Positions 43,601-55,600 of a stretch of 64,000 nucleotides of DNA are shown piece after piece. The translations under genes and the position numbers were made by a program. The notes under the pieces were generated by a model. It made no database searches, was not told the origin of the DNA, and worked only from the letters and a program-made list of their open reading frames with translations. Source of the DNA: Hippophae tibetana (Eukaryota > Streptophyta > Magnoliopsida > Rosales > Elaeagnaceae). The DNA is taken from the NCBI GenBank assembly GCA_037013495.1, contig CM072808.1, positions 44,812,068 through 44,876,067 of the forward strand. Direction: 5' to 3'. Position 1 is the stretch's first letter. Each line of letters opens with the position of its first letter.

Positions 43601-46358
43601 TAATAGTTTAGGGACCTATTCAATAGGTGTAACTAATTAAATATTTCTATACATTCTAATTATATCATAATTATAACTTAAATGATAATTTTTTATTCAA
43701 TATTATTATATGGGCTCAATTATACTTATAATAATATTATGACATATACTTGTGATTTATCACAAATTTATGGTAAAAATATATTATTTGTGCATGTTCA
43801 AATACGATATACATATTTTTTTATATAATATAAAAAGCATATGTTTTTTAAAGTGATTAAAATTAAAAATATATGAATAAGTAAGTCATATAAAAATTAG
43901 AAAGAAAAAATTACCCTCTATTTTTTATATAATCAATTATTTATATATTTTTACTTTTAATCCTATACAAGAAAACATATATTTTTTACTTTATATATAT
44001 ATATATTATTTTTTTGAACATAAAAAAAATATTTTTTAAGTTATATGAAAAAAATATGTAATGTTCAGAAGTAGTTTAAAAATAAAATTTTATTTACGAA
44101 GGAGTTACTTATGATATACAATTAAATCTATTTTTAATATCTATGCACAATAATTATTTTATTTGAGGTTAAAAATAGAATAATTATTTATTTTTAAAAA
44201 TACCAAATTTTGATCTATATGGATACACAAATTGATGATTTAAATTTAATAAATATATAATAATATTAATTATTCAATAATAATTGTTATTATTTTATTA
44301 TTTTATAAAAGAAAAGAAAAAATAAGTCTTTAAATATAAATTTTTAAGTCATTTTATTATAATTAAAAAATTAATTTAAAATATTTTATAAAATTGTACG
44401 TAGAAATATAGTTAAACAAATAATTAATTAACTTATTATTTTAATAATGAATAACTATATAGTAATAACTATTTTATAAATTATAAAATCTGAATATAAT
44501 ATAAACATGACTAATTTATCATAATATTGATAATAATTATATAATTTTATTTAATAAATAAATCAAATATAGCATAAAAATATATGAATTTATTCAATTA
44601 ATATTTTTACTATCTAAAAAATAATCTTACATTAATGATAGACATGACTTAAATTGAATTTAATAAATATTTTTTATTTAAAATTAATTTATATTATGTG
44701 ACTATTTTTTTAATTGGTACGAGGAATAATATGATCTCAAGATAAAAATTATTAATTTAATAAAAATATAATCTACTTATAAGTGAATTAATTGAATATT
44801 CATTAAATGGATAGTCATTAATGACCATTAATATAATAAAAATAATTATTCATAAAAATATATTTCTTATATGGATATTTTAGTATTTATTGATATAAAA
44901 ATAATAAAAACTTATACAATATATATTTATTATATAAATATTTTAATTATTTATTGGTGTAAAAAATTAACAAAAATAACATGATCGTTGACCAAATATT
45001 ATGAATGTAGATGAAGATATCATAACTGAATAGATCCAAAAGTCATTAAATATCTAATCCTTAACTATATGATTTCTCACTCTTAATGTAATAAAAATAA
45101 TAACATTATATAAAATAATCATTCATACTAAATATATTTATTATATAGATATTTTGATATTTATTGGTATAAAAAATATAAAAAAAGTATTTATTTTATA
45201 AATTTTTTAATATTTATTGATGTAAAAAAAAGTGATAATGTATAAAAGATTGTTATTATAACTTTTTATATACAATAATATAATTTACAAAGCAAACTCT
45301 TTATGTTACTCTACTTATTTCCTAATAATGTATAGTAACTTTTTTGCATTACGCCAAGAAATTGATTTATCACATGCAATTTTTATTTTTATTTTTTAAT
45401 TTAAATATTTTTTTAAAATTAAATTATATTTTATGTAACTTAAAATTATAATTTAAAATAAAAAAAATAAGTGAATCATAACACCACAACACCATACAAA
45501 CAACACTTTAAGCACCCTTTGAAAGTGATAGAATTGGTGATTCCTCCTATCACACACCTAAATTTTATAATATTTCAAAAAAGTAAAAAATAATTTTGAG
45601 AAATATCCACAATCGCCAAGTAATAATTTACAAGTTTATGGAATGAAAAAAAAATAGTTTACAACTTTTGGATAAAAGAAGAAGGTAAAAGCCTAAAAAA
45701 ATAAGAAAAAAATGATTAATTATATTTTATATTCATAATAAATAATTTTTTAAATATTTAAAATATTTAAATCGATATAATTATATTTCAAATATATAAA
45801 ATATTAAAAAAAAATATTAATATATTAATTGACGTTAATTTCTTTGATAAAAATAAGATGTGAGTTACACGTACCTTTTATTGAGTATTTCAGTTCAAAA
45901 AAAAAAAAGAATAAAGAAAATGGTAGTTAGTTAATTCAAATTTGAAACACTCTCGTATCCTAATACAGTAGATTATTTTTGTCAGTTTTCTTATTTTAGT
46001 AATATTATGATTTTTTTATATATATTTTTATCTACGTCTTACTGATATCTTTATTTTAAAAAATATATTAATTTAATATAATTTATTATTTATTTAGTAT
46101 TTTTTTATGTGTAGTGATATAATGTGATATTAAGATGATATTTTTAATTAATTGATTACTTTAAAATAAGTTTTAAATATTATACCTATATTATTATTAT
46201 TGTTACAAAAAAAATTAATTAAATAAAAAATTATATTAAATTAATATATATTTTTTAAATGGTTTACTATTAAAATATAATCTAAAAAATCTAGATTAAA
46301 AAAGATATTAAAAATAAAAGAATGGTATTAGTAAAATAAGGAACGCTTTTCTTTTTAG
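40700..46358. other. 5.6 kb extremely AT-rich intergenic DNA
   Basis: No gene found on either strand. Two local duplications stand out. About 43440-43540 and 43592-43690 share 'CAATAGTTTAG.GACCTAT' and 'AATTAAATATTT.TATA'. About 44860-45230 holds four copies of a 40-bp motif around 'ATTTATTATATA.ATATTTT' and 'TATTTATTG.TGTAAAAAA'. The remainder is featureless. Confidence 0.6.
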
Positions 46359-46481
46359 TTACCAGAAAAAATGAAGAGTTGAAGAATATTTAGACAATTT
46401 ACCACCAATGAATCTGATGCGGTCCGAGAAGATGACTTTCGTCCAGTTCATCATTGCGGTGGAAACTGCTCCTCGTGCCAT
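46359..46481 (-). CDS. Possible small ORF (40 codons) in a GC-richer island
   Basis: On the minus strand an ATG at 46481 opens 40 codons (MARGAVSTAMMNWTKVIFSD, then RIRFIGGKLS and a tail). The 130-bp segment is much richer in G and C than the kilobases around it and uses codons like a real plant gene, which is why I list it. I recognise no family. It lies 300 bp upstream of, and divergent from, the 5' end of the next gene. It could be a first exon, a remnant, or a plastid or mitochondrial fragment. Confidence 0.3.
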   Translation of the reverse strand: MARGAVSTAMMNWTKVIFSDRIRFIGGKLSKYSSTLHFFW

Positions 46482-46759
46482 CTCTTAACCAGGCGAACCA
46501 CTGAATTAACTACCTATCATTTTCTTTTTTTCTTTTTTTAAACCGTCCGACCTGAAATTATTATTCTATGATCTATCATAATAAAAAATATATATAATGC
46601 ACGTAAATAATGACATTTAATTTTTAAATATTTTTTTAATTTATATATTTTAAATATAATTGTAGTGATTTAAATATTTTGTATATTTTTTAAAAATGAT
46701 CTAATACGTGTAGTCATAAATTAAAACGTACGAAGAATTGGAAAAAAAAAAAAAGTTGA

Positions 46760-46905
46760 GAAATCGAATATCGATTTTTGTCGGAGTTCTGTCTCAGTCT
46801 TAGTTTCACTCAGAGGAACGAAATTGAAAACTCCTTGACACCCCACTAAACCAAAACAGGGAGCTTTGTGGTTTCTTTAACGCATCTGACCTCTGGAGTT
46901 CTTCA
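46760..46905 (+). other. Probable non-coding first exon and splice donor
   Basis: A C- and T-rich, less AT-rich leader ends in 'GTTCTTCAG|GTATATTGC', a good plant 5' splice site at 46905/46906. A matching acceptor is 'TTATTGGCAG' near 47821 or 'AAATTAAG' near 47865, before the ATG at 47889. This makes a leader intron of about 0.9 kb. Confidence 0.5.
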
Positions 46906-47888
46906 GGTATATTGCTTTCTCGCCCTTTTCTTTTACTTAATGCATTAGGCTTTGGATCACTCTGTTGCTAAATTCGACTTTGTGTAATATGGTTATTTTC
47001 ATGTGAAGATCCACTTTACAGTGTCTTAGTGTTGAAAGAGCCGATTTTCACTTACAATCTACTGTTTTGAAAAATGGGTTTTGATTATAAATTTAAAAAA
47101 GAGAACAGATTGTTATCAGTTGAAAATCTATTGGGTTTGATCACTTTAGTTGTTTTCTTGAGTAGGTTTGTGTCTGATTGTGGGACTTTAGAAGGGGTCT
47201 CTAGATTTCATACTCTTCTCAATTTTCAGAATGTTATTTAGGTTTTTCGGATTTCTGTTAGTCCTATCTTTCTTAGTTTTCTTTCTATTTTGCTTCCTAA
47301 TTCTCATCTACTGCCTTTACTGCTTGGTTGGACTGCTGGTTCACATTTGTACCTTTTCTTTCTTTATTGAACTGCATCAATGTTTCTTTCCTATATTAAA
47401 ATAATAATAAAAGACTTGATTTTCCTTTTCGGTAATTTCTCATTGGATTTAGTCAAGTGAATTAAATTATAATTATCAATGTACAACATCATTTGAAATT
47501 CATTTCAAATATGAGATATATAAACTTTTCCTTTGGGTTTTTCGCTGTTTCTTATGGTGGTATCTACATTTTTTTTTCGTTTGCTAATGTTGAGTTACTA
47601 TAAAAAAATTAGAAATGTTTGCCTATTTTAAAGGACGCTGAAGGCATGGATAGGCACATTAAACTGTGTTTCTGTTCCAGAAATGGTCAGAATGTAGTCA
47701 GTACAGTTAAATTCTTTATTAATGTAAATGCAACATAAACAATAAAATTTTGTAGACTATGTTTGGAATGGTTTTAGTAATGCTTTTAAATTATCATGTG
47801 TTAAATTTTGAATTATTGGCAGACTTCTGGCCCATGCTATTTGCATAAAATTATCTAAAATTAAGGTTGGAGATTTTGAACCTTCGTC

Positions 47889-49451
47889 ATGTTGAAGCGG
47901 TTACCAGGTAGAAATAATAGATCTAAAGGAATCAAGGTGAAGCACATTTTACAGATTTGCCTGCTTCTTGGAATCTGCTTTTGGTTAGTCTATCAAGTCA
48001 AACATTCTCATGATAAGAAAGAGGAATTTGATGGAAATGATGTAAAAAGCTCGATGAGAAAGATGAGTGAGGATGAAATTCCCAAACTTGGGAGGAAGGA
48101 CCTTCATCCTCGTGGGGATAATTCTAAAAGTGAGAAGCACGTAGAAGAAGAGCGAGAATATGAAGATAACAAGCATGGAGAAGAAGAGCTAGAAGATGAA
48201 GGAAGCAAGCAAGAAGAAGAAGAAGATGATGAAGGAAACAAGCATGAAACTAAAGAGCAAGATGATGAAGAAGAAAACAAGGATGAAGATGCAGATGCAG
48301 AAGATGGAGGAAGAAGTGGTGGTGATGATGAAATAGATGAAAATGAACAAGAAAGAAAAGAGCAGGAACGTGACCGCGATGAGGAATTCATTGATGAAGA
48401 AAAAGAGTTTGAAGAGGGGATTGATGGGAAGGAGAGCAAAACAAATTCAACCGTAGATAGAGAGACTCAAGTAGAAAAGGAAAATTCATCTGAGCATCAG
48501 GATAATGATGATGATTCTCAGGATTCTCATGAGGCAAGGGAGAAACATTACAAAGGGGATGATGCATCTAGTGCAGTGACTCATGATGTCCATGATATCC
48601 AAGTAATAAGCACCGAAGCTGAGAAAGTTAATTCAGAAAACTCAGAATTCAATGTTCTCCAAAATGAGTACAAAATTAATATCATCAAAGGTGATAATAG
48701 AAATGAAAATACATCAGTATCGATGGTTGGAGAAGGTGAAATTGCTCATAATGGAACTTCCTTGAAAGTGAGTGCTGGAGAACAGAAAGTTGACAGTAGT
48801 TCATCAATATTTGAGAACAGTCAAGTTTTGGTGCATTCTAACAATCAAACAGAAGGCAATAATTCAATAATGGGAAGTATTACAGTGAGCAATAACCTGA
48901 CAGAGTCTAGCACTAAGGCTTCTGATTCATCCCAAAAATTTGGTTTAGCTCCCGAACCTCATTCTATTCCTACCCAAAATGCAACTGTAGATGGTGCAAC
49001 TACTGTGGACGACATGAAAGTTGAAACCTCACTTTTGGAACATACCAATAACTCTAACATAGCTTCTGACTTCAATTCTACGTTTTCCACTGATTTTGAT
49101 CATGAAAATGCAACCATGGGAAAATCCTTAGATGCAACCGATGCTGAAGATGCAGGAAAGAGCCTAAAATTGAATGGAACAGTTGAAACAGAGGATAACG
49201 ACTTGGCTACAACCACCATTGTGGATACTGATGCTTCTCAAATTGACAAATCTAATAGTGAGCTTGAATATAAAAGAGTAGTTGAGATTTTGGACTCCAC
49301 CAAGGGGACAGATGATGCAGTCCAACTTGACCTTATTGATTCTTCTGACATCCATGTTACTGAAGATGAGAAAGAAATTCAGTCGGATTTGGATACATTG
49401 CCAAAGATAAAAACAGATGGGGATGAAAATGAAGAAGCTGCAGATGAATGA
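47889..49451 (+). CDS. Acidic, sequon-rich type II membrane protein of unknown function, 520 aa
   Basis: Single coding exon. The N-terminus is strongly basic (KRLPGRNNRSKGIKVK). A single membrane segment covers about residues 20-37 (ILQICLLLGICFWLVYQV). A low-complexity Glu/Asp/Lys region spans about 80-225, and a Ser/Thr/Asn-rich tail follows. The basic N-terminus and lack of a cleavable signal predict a type II topology with the tail in the secretory lumen. Twelve N-glycosylation sequons (NxS/T) lie after residue 180, which agrees with that. No catalytic or binding domain is visible. It resembles conserved, unnamed plant proteins sometimes labelled dentin sialophosphoprotein-like because of composition only. 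The start is the first ATG after the predicted leader intron. The frame is undisturbed although the region is repetitive. Confidence 0.88.
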   Translation: MLKRLPGRNNRSKGIKVKHILQICLLLGICFWLVYQVKHSHDKKEEFDGNDVKSSMRKMSEDEIPKLGRKDLHPRGDNSKSEKHVEEEREYEDNKHGEEELEDEGSKQEEEEDDEGNKHETKEQDDEEENKDEDADAEDGGRSGGDDEIDENEQERKEQERDRDEEFIDEEKEFEEGIDGKESKTNSTVDRETQVEKENSSEHQDNDDDSQDSHEAREKHYKGDDASSAVTHDVHDIQVISTEAEKVNSENSEFNVLQNEYKINIIKGDNRNENTSVSMVGEGEIAHNGTSLKVSAGEQKVDSSSSIFENSQVLVHSNNQTEGNNSIMGSITVSNNLTESSTKASDSSQKFGLAPEPHSIPTQNATVDGATTVDDMKVETSLLEHTNNSNIASDFNSTFSTDFDHENATMGKSLDATDAEDAGKSLKLNGTVETEDNDLATTTIVDTDASQIDKSNSELEYKRVVEILDSTKGTDDAVQLDLIDSSDIHVTEDEKEIQSDLDTLPKIKTDGDENEEAADE

Positions 49452-51312
49452 TGATTATGTGGTATGGCCTTTTGGTATATTCTAAATCCCTTTTAAGTTT
49501 TATTAACTGCCTTTATCTTAGTGCACAAACCTTGCAAGATTAGCATTTTCTTTTTCTTTCTTTTTTTCCCTGTAATTTCGGAATCAACTATCCTTATCTT
49601 AAGGGAATCAAGAATAGCTGGTGAAATGTAGGCTAGTTAGCTGTATCAATAGTTTCAATCTGTACAGAGCATTATTATATATCACCATTTAAACCAACGT
49701 GTCAATTTTTCATTTGATAAAGTTTAGTAGACTTTACTTACGAATAATATTACGTTACTATTGTGTGTTACATTTTCCATCGGTGGTACAAGTAGGATAA
49801 ATTTTTCTACTGCTTCCTTGCTTTCTCGTCATCTATCGGTGACTGTTTAGGGTGGAGTTAACAAAAACGTACATGTCATGCCAATTTTTGAGCATTGATA
49901 TTGGTTACTTGTTAGAAGTTTATACAAGATATAGGGTTAGATGTTTCTGTAACCAAATAACCTTAACTCAGTATGTTGTGTTAATTATAAAGAGTACTTC
50001 TAGTTTTAGGCACTTCGAATGCTATAAAAACTCTCTTTTTTTTTTTTGGCTAATGGAATGTTATTACTGCTTGCATCCTTTGTTAATTGAAACAAATATT
50101 TTTGTTGTAAATGTTGATTTGGCAACTTGGTTTCTGCATATTTTATGTAGAGAATTTACATTCGATCAAAAGGGGTAACTCTATTTTTCACTAGGATTTA
50201 TTGTTTCCTAATAAATTAGAGTAAATTGAAAATTTAGTCCCTGCGATCAATTACTCTTGAATCTTGAGGGACGTTATTCTCAGATTAAATGTCACTGAAG
50301 CAACAAATTAAAAATAAGGGAGATGTATAATAACTGATCTACTTGAGAACAATTTCAACGGTAGTAACAAGAAGAATGCTAAGGACATATTGATAGTAAA
50401 TTCACATTATTCATATTATGACACATCTGTAATTTTATTTTGATTATTTTGAAAAATGAATAAGTGATTCATTTTTTTTTTATAATTCTATCAGGTAATA
50501 CGATATAAATAATTTAAGTATAAAAATATATGTAAATTTGTATTATTAACATTTTTAGTTGTTACTATTGGGATTGATTCTTCCTTACAAAAGCTAAAAT
50601 TGATAATCTATTTAGTAATGTTTAAATTTTGTAGGACTTGTAATCGAGCCAGTCTACTAACTGTTTAGAATAAATCATTTACATTTAATGACAATTTAAT
50701 TCATTAATTTTGAAAAAGTGAAAATACATATCCAAATAGCTAATTTTATGTTTTTTATTTATTTTAAAAAATTGTTTCAGTAAATATTCATATTAAAACT
50801 TTCTTTTTACAAAAACTTAAAATTTAAATACGTGAATTAAACTTTCATTTTTTAAAACTATTAAACTAAACCCACCTTTGTAAAACTAACGGAATAAACT
50901 ATCACCGAAAAAACTAATAATGAATCTAATTACTATAACTATAATAGCGATTGAAAATATCTGGCATTTATCTCAATTTTGTAAGAAGAAAGTTTCAGTT
51001 AATGTAATTAGTATGTTTGCCTGGATGATAATGCATCCATTAAAGTGATTCTGCATATAGATAATCGCAGTTTTCTTAAATGCTTCAGAAAATGGTCAAA
51101 TTAACTTAATGAATTCTTGTCAAGTATAACGTTAACGTAATTTGGTTTTTTCCGATTTGAAAGTAAAGTCTACTTAAACCCACTTGGCTGTTTGAATTTG
51201 GAACTTGGGAACAAACTTGAAAGCTGTTTAAAAGCCATGACAGCTCACAGAGTAAAACAGTACAGTGCAGTACCCAATGAAAGAATACAATCACTACAAA
51301 ACTCCGTATGCT
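49452..51312. other. 3' untranslated and intergenic DNA
   Basis: About 400 bp after the stop probably belong to the 3' UTR of the preceding gene. No further gene is seen up to the ERG28 exons. Confidence 0.55.
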
Positions 51313-52323
51313 TCACTCTGGCTTTTTAGATGTTTGAGGTTGATGTCCATTCCATTGCAACAACATCCAAACTATTGTTGTTCCTGATGAATCGAGTACA
51401 AAATCAAAATGAAAATAACTAAGCAAATTGCTACAACACTTTAAGGAAAAATTTAAATATGATGAAAGAGGCAAAGGAAGTTAATGATAAAATGTTTAAA
51501 TTTAAGGAAGTTTTTGCTTATGCTCATACTGGGGTTGTAGGGCACACTTCTTCAGATGGTTTTCCAAGGGAAAAAAGGCATAATAAAATATAATCAGCCA
51601 ACTAGTTTGGGTATGTTTGCTTATGCTTTTGAGGCCCTGTGTATGGGTTTCTGAACCAAATGAGTTTTTTTACATAAGCACTTTGAAAGGTCAGAAAGCA
51701 CATTTTGTGCTTAATTCTGATCAACTTTTGACAAAAACCAGTTTCACAGAAGCAAAAAAAGGGACCCTGAGTGAAATGACACTTCTGCTCCACTAGAAAG
51801 AGGAGTTCCAATACTCAATTCTTAGTTGTACAGCCATTCTTGCTTGCCAAAATATGTAGGATAATTCATACACATTGATCTAATACTCGCTATAAATTTT
51901 ACTCAAACAAGCAACGATAGCAAACTCTTATATGAAAATAAACAAAATGTTGATTGCAACCACAATTATATGCTCTACATCTACAAGTTATAGCATCAGT
52001 ACTGATCTTTAAAGTTTGCAAACAGAGTCACGAACATTCGATAACAGAATGAATAAGACAACGTATCAGGATATAAATAAAGAAATATTTTACTATAAAG
52101 TATGTATAATAGAGCAATTCCATACCTGCAAAAAAGCTGACAGTTGAGAGATTCCCAATAGCCATTGTATCATATTCTATGTACTCAGTCAAAAAATGAC
52201 CAATTGCATATACAAATGATAAAAAGGTAGCTAGATATAGTGGTTTGTTTTCAAGGTTAAACGCACTGAGATAGCAAAGTGTGCAAGTAAGGAGAGTCCA
52301 AACACCAAATGTTCTTCCATGAG
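51313..52323 (-). CDS. ERG28: ERG28 homologue, only the last two exons (5' end missing)
   Basis: Exons on the minus strand: 52126-52323 and 51313-51383 with the stop at 51313-51315. Splice sites (AG|CTCATGG, GCAG|GTATG, CAG|GAACAAC) are canonical, and the joined frame is open. The encoded segment starts HGRTFGVWTLLTCTLC, continues NLENKPLYLATFLSF and GHFLTEY, and ends TTIVWMLLQWNGHQPQ plus a short tail. ERG28 is a small four-helix ER membrane scaffold that tethers the sterol C-4 demethylation enzymes. About the first 42 residues, normally a tryptophan-rich membrane segment, are absent. The sequence upstream of 52323 is only 47 bp of intron and then a Copia element. I found no N-terminal exon between 57184 and 61330. 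The gene may be truncated, or its first exon may be too diverged for me to see. Confidence 0.9.
51595..51810 (-). mobile_element. Possible MITE remnant in the ERG28 intron
   Basis: Motifs such as 'ACATAAGCACTTTGAAAGG' and 'CAGAAAGCACATTTTGTGC', plus a GTTTGGGTATG-type edge near 51605, are typical of plant hAT-type miniature elements with repeated AGCACTTT. No target-site duplication was assigned. Confidence 0.3.
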
Positions 52324-52374
52324 CTTGCAAAGATAATAAGATAAATTGATAAAAGGAAAAGTATAAGTGAGAGT

Positions 52375-52612
52375 TGTGAAGAGTATAGAGAGATAAGAAG
52401 AAAAAATGATTTAATGTTGTATTGATGTGTTTGAGAATGTACATAGATAACTCTATTTATAGAGTTGTAAGAAGTGTAGTACAAGTGAAATAATAAGTAT
52501 AGTACAAGTGAAATAGTACAAGTGAAATAGTACAAGTTTAGTACAAGTGAAATAATACAAGTGTAGTATAAGTGAAGTATAAGTGAATTACAATATCAAA
52601 TATAACTTAACA
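52375..52612 (-). repeat. 3' LTR of the Copia element
   Basis: 238 bp, TG...CA. It includes a symmetric promoter-like site, AACTCTATTTATAGAGTT, near 52449-52466 (CTATAAATAG when read on the minus strand). This lies about 130 bp upstream of the ERG28 exon and points towards it. Confidence 0.93.
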
Positions 52613-52625
52613 TCTCCCCTCAAAC

Positions 52626-55600
52626 TCAAGGAGTAAGAGAAACAATCAACTTGAGTTTGGAAACTAATTCTTGAAATCTGCTTGGTAGATGAGATTTGGT
52701 GAAGATGTCAGTTGTTTGATCTATAGAGGATATTGATTTGAGACAAACAGTATCTTGAAGAACATGTTGACGAACAAAATGACAATCAATCTCGATATGT
52801 TTTGTTCGTTCATGAAATACATTATTGTGAGCAATCTGAATAGCACTCTGATTGTCACAATATAGGATAGTTGCAGTTGATTGGAGAACACCCATATCAA
52901 CAAGTAACCAACGGAGCCAAAGAAGTTCTTGAGTGGTATCAGCAAGAGCACGATATTCAGCTTCAATGTTGGATCGAGAAGTGAGGGATTGTTTCTTGCT
53001 TCGCCAAGATATGAGAGAGTTTCCAAGAAAGAAACAATATCCAGTAGTAGAGCAACGATCAGTTGGGTCACCTACCCAATCAGCATCAGAGTAGGCAGAA
53101 AGAAGAACATTAGACTTGTTAGAGAAGTGGAGACCGTGAAACATGGTGCCTTTGATGTAGCGGAGAATGCAAAAAACCGCAGTATAATGGATAGATCGTA
53201 GAGCAGACATGAATTGACTAACCAGATGAACAACATAGGCAATGTCAGGATGAGTGATTGTGAGATAAACAAGACTGCCTACTAGTTGTCTGTATAATGT
53301 GGCATTTGAGAGAATAGTACCATATAATGGAGTAAGTTTGACATTGGTTTCTAGAGGTGTTGATGCAGTTTTGCAATCAGTAAGGCCAGCCCGATTAAGA
53401 ATATCATAAGAGTATTTTGCTTGAGAGAGATAATATCCTTGAGAATCAGATGAAATTTCTAGGCCCAAGAAGTAGTGGAGACGACCAAGGTCTTTCATTT
53501 TAAATTGATGGCTCAAAAAATGCTTGAGATCAATAATTGCATTAGAGTCATTCCTTGTTATGATCATATCATCTACATAAAGGAGTAGAAGTGTTACACC
53601 AGTAGGAGTCTTCCGAATAAAGAGACCGGAGTCATAAGAACTGGAAGTGAAACCAAAGTCAGTAAGTGTATAGTTGAATTTGGCAAACCAAGCCCCAGGA
53701 GCTTATTTGAGGCCATAGAGAGCACGACGAAGTCTACATACTTGATGAGGTGAATGAGTGTATCTAGGAAGAGGTTTCATATAAACTTCCTCAGTTATGT
53801 CTCCATTGAGAAAAACATTTTTGACATCCATTTGAAACATGTTTCAATTTTGGGCAGCAGCAACAGCAATGATACTTTGAACAGAGGTGAGGCGAGCTAC
53901 AGGTGCAAAAGTTTCTTCATAGTTGATTCCATATTCCTGTGTAAAACCCTATGCAACCAGACGAGCTTTATATCGTTCCATAGACCCATCTGAATGAGTT
54001 TTAATTTTGAAAATCCATTTACAACCAATCAAAGATTTATTAGATGGAAGATCAATAAGATCCCATGTATGTGCTTTTGTTCATGCATGTAATTCATCTG
54101 TCATAGCTTGTTGCCAATGAGGGTTAGAACTAGCTTCTCTATAGTTTTGGGGTTCATGATGAGACAAAATAGTAGAGAAACATTGGTAATCACGAAGATA
54201 AAAAGGAAGACTACTTACACGAGTAGAACGACGAAGTGATGACTCTGGACAATCAGGTAGTTGGTCTTCATAAGATGTTGTTATGGTAGGATCAGCAGAA
54301 GGAGCAGACACATCAGGAGAAGCCGTAGTAGACGATGGTGAGGGTAATGGAGCAATGTCAGGAGGAAATAAATCAATAGTTGGGTCATTAAAAAATTAGA
54401 GTGAGGTAGGAGATGAGACATGAAATGAGGAAATAGAGGAAAACATTTTATGTTTCCAAAAGATGACATGACGAGAGATACACAATCGTTTAGGGATAGG
54501 GTCCCAACAACGATAGCCTTTGTGTTCTATTCCATACCCTAAGAAACAACAAAGGCGAGCACGAGGTTCTAATTTATTGCGTTCATGAGGGTGAAGAAGA
54601 ACAAAACAGGCACAACTAAACACTTTGAGCAGTTCATAAGATGGAGAAGTACTATAGAGACGCTCATAAGGGGATTGATTGTGAATAATAGGCATGGGAA
54701 CACGATTGATGGTATAAACAGCTGTAAGAGCTGCTTCACCCCAAAAGCGTTCAGGACAAGAACTAGAAATGAGGAGAGTGCGAACAGTATTAAGAATATG
54801 TCTGTGTTTTCGTTCAGCTCTTCCATTTTGTTGAGATGTGCCAGGACAAGAATATTGAGAAAGAGTCCCATTTTTTCGAAGAAAATTTAAAAACTTTGTT
54901 TCTTTATATTCCATAGCATTATCAGCTCTAAGTACTTTGATATTTTGAGAAAATTGGGTTTTAACCATTTGTACAAAGTCATAATAAATTTTGGGTAATT
55001 CAAATCTATGTTTCATGAGAAAAATCTATGTGAATCTTGAATAATCATCAATAAAAATGACAAAGTAAACACATCCCCCCATAGTAGGATGTGGGGATGG
55101 ACCCCAAACATCAGAATAAATTAAGTCAAAAGGAGAAACAGAAGTAAAATCACTTTTATTAAAACATAAAGCAGGTTGTTTTCCCAATTGACAAGGCAAA
55201 CAATATACATTATCAAAAATAGAAACAGATCTTAATTTACCAGAAGATGCTAAGGGATGGAGACGTCCTATAGACGTATGGCCTAGATGAGTATGCCATA
55301 GGTTGATAGGAGTAGTAGAAGCAGCAATGAAAGTATGAGCAGAATTGGGTAGATGAAGGTCGATAAGTTCAAATAATCGTCCAATCTTACGGCCTATCCC
55401 AAGGATATGTCCTGTCTGTGGATCCTACACATGACAACCAGAAGAGGAAAAAGTAATAGTAAGACCAAGTTCACATAATTGACCAACAGAGATAAGATTT
55501 AGAGTAAGGTTGAGAATATGAAAGGTGTTAGAAAGTGATATAGAAGATGTGGAAACTTGTCCTACAGCATTAACATGCATATGTGAACCATTGGCAGTTT

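Noticed and set aside
48104-48439. Ser-rich minus-strand ORF
   Set aside because: Antisense of the Glu/Asp-rich coding stretch (GAA and GAT read as serine-type codons).
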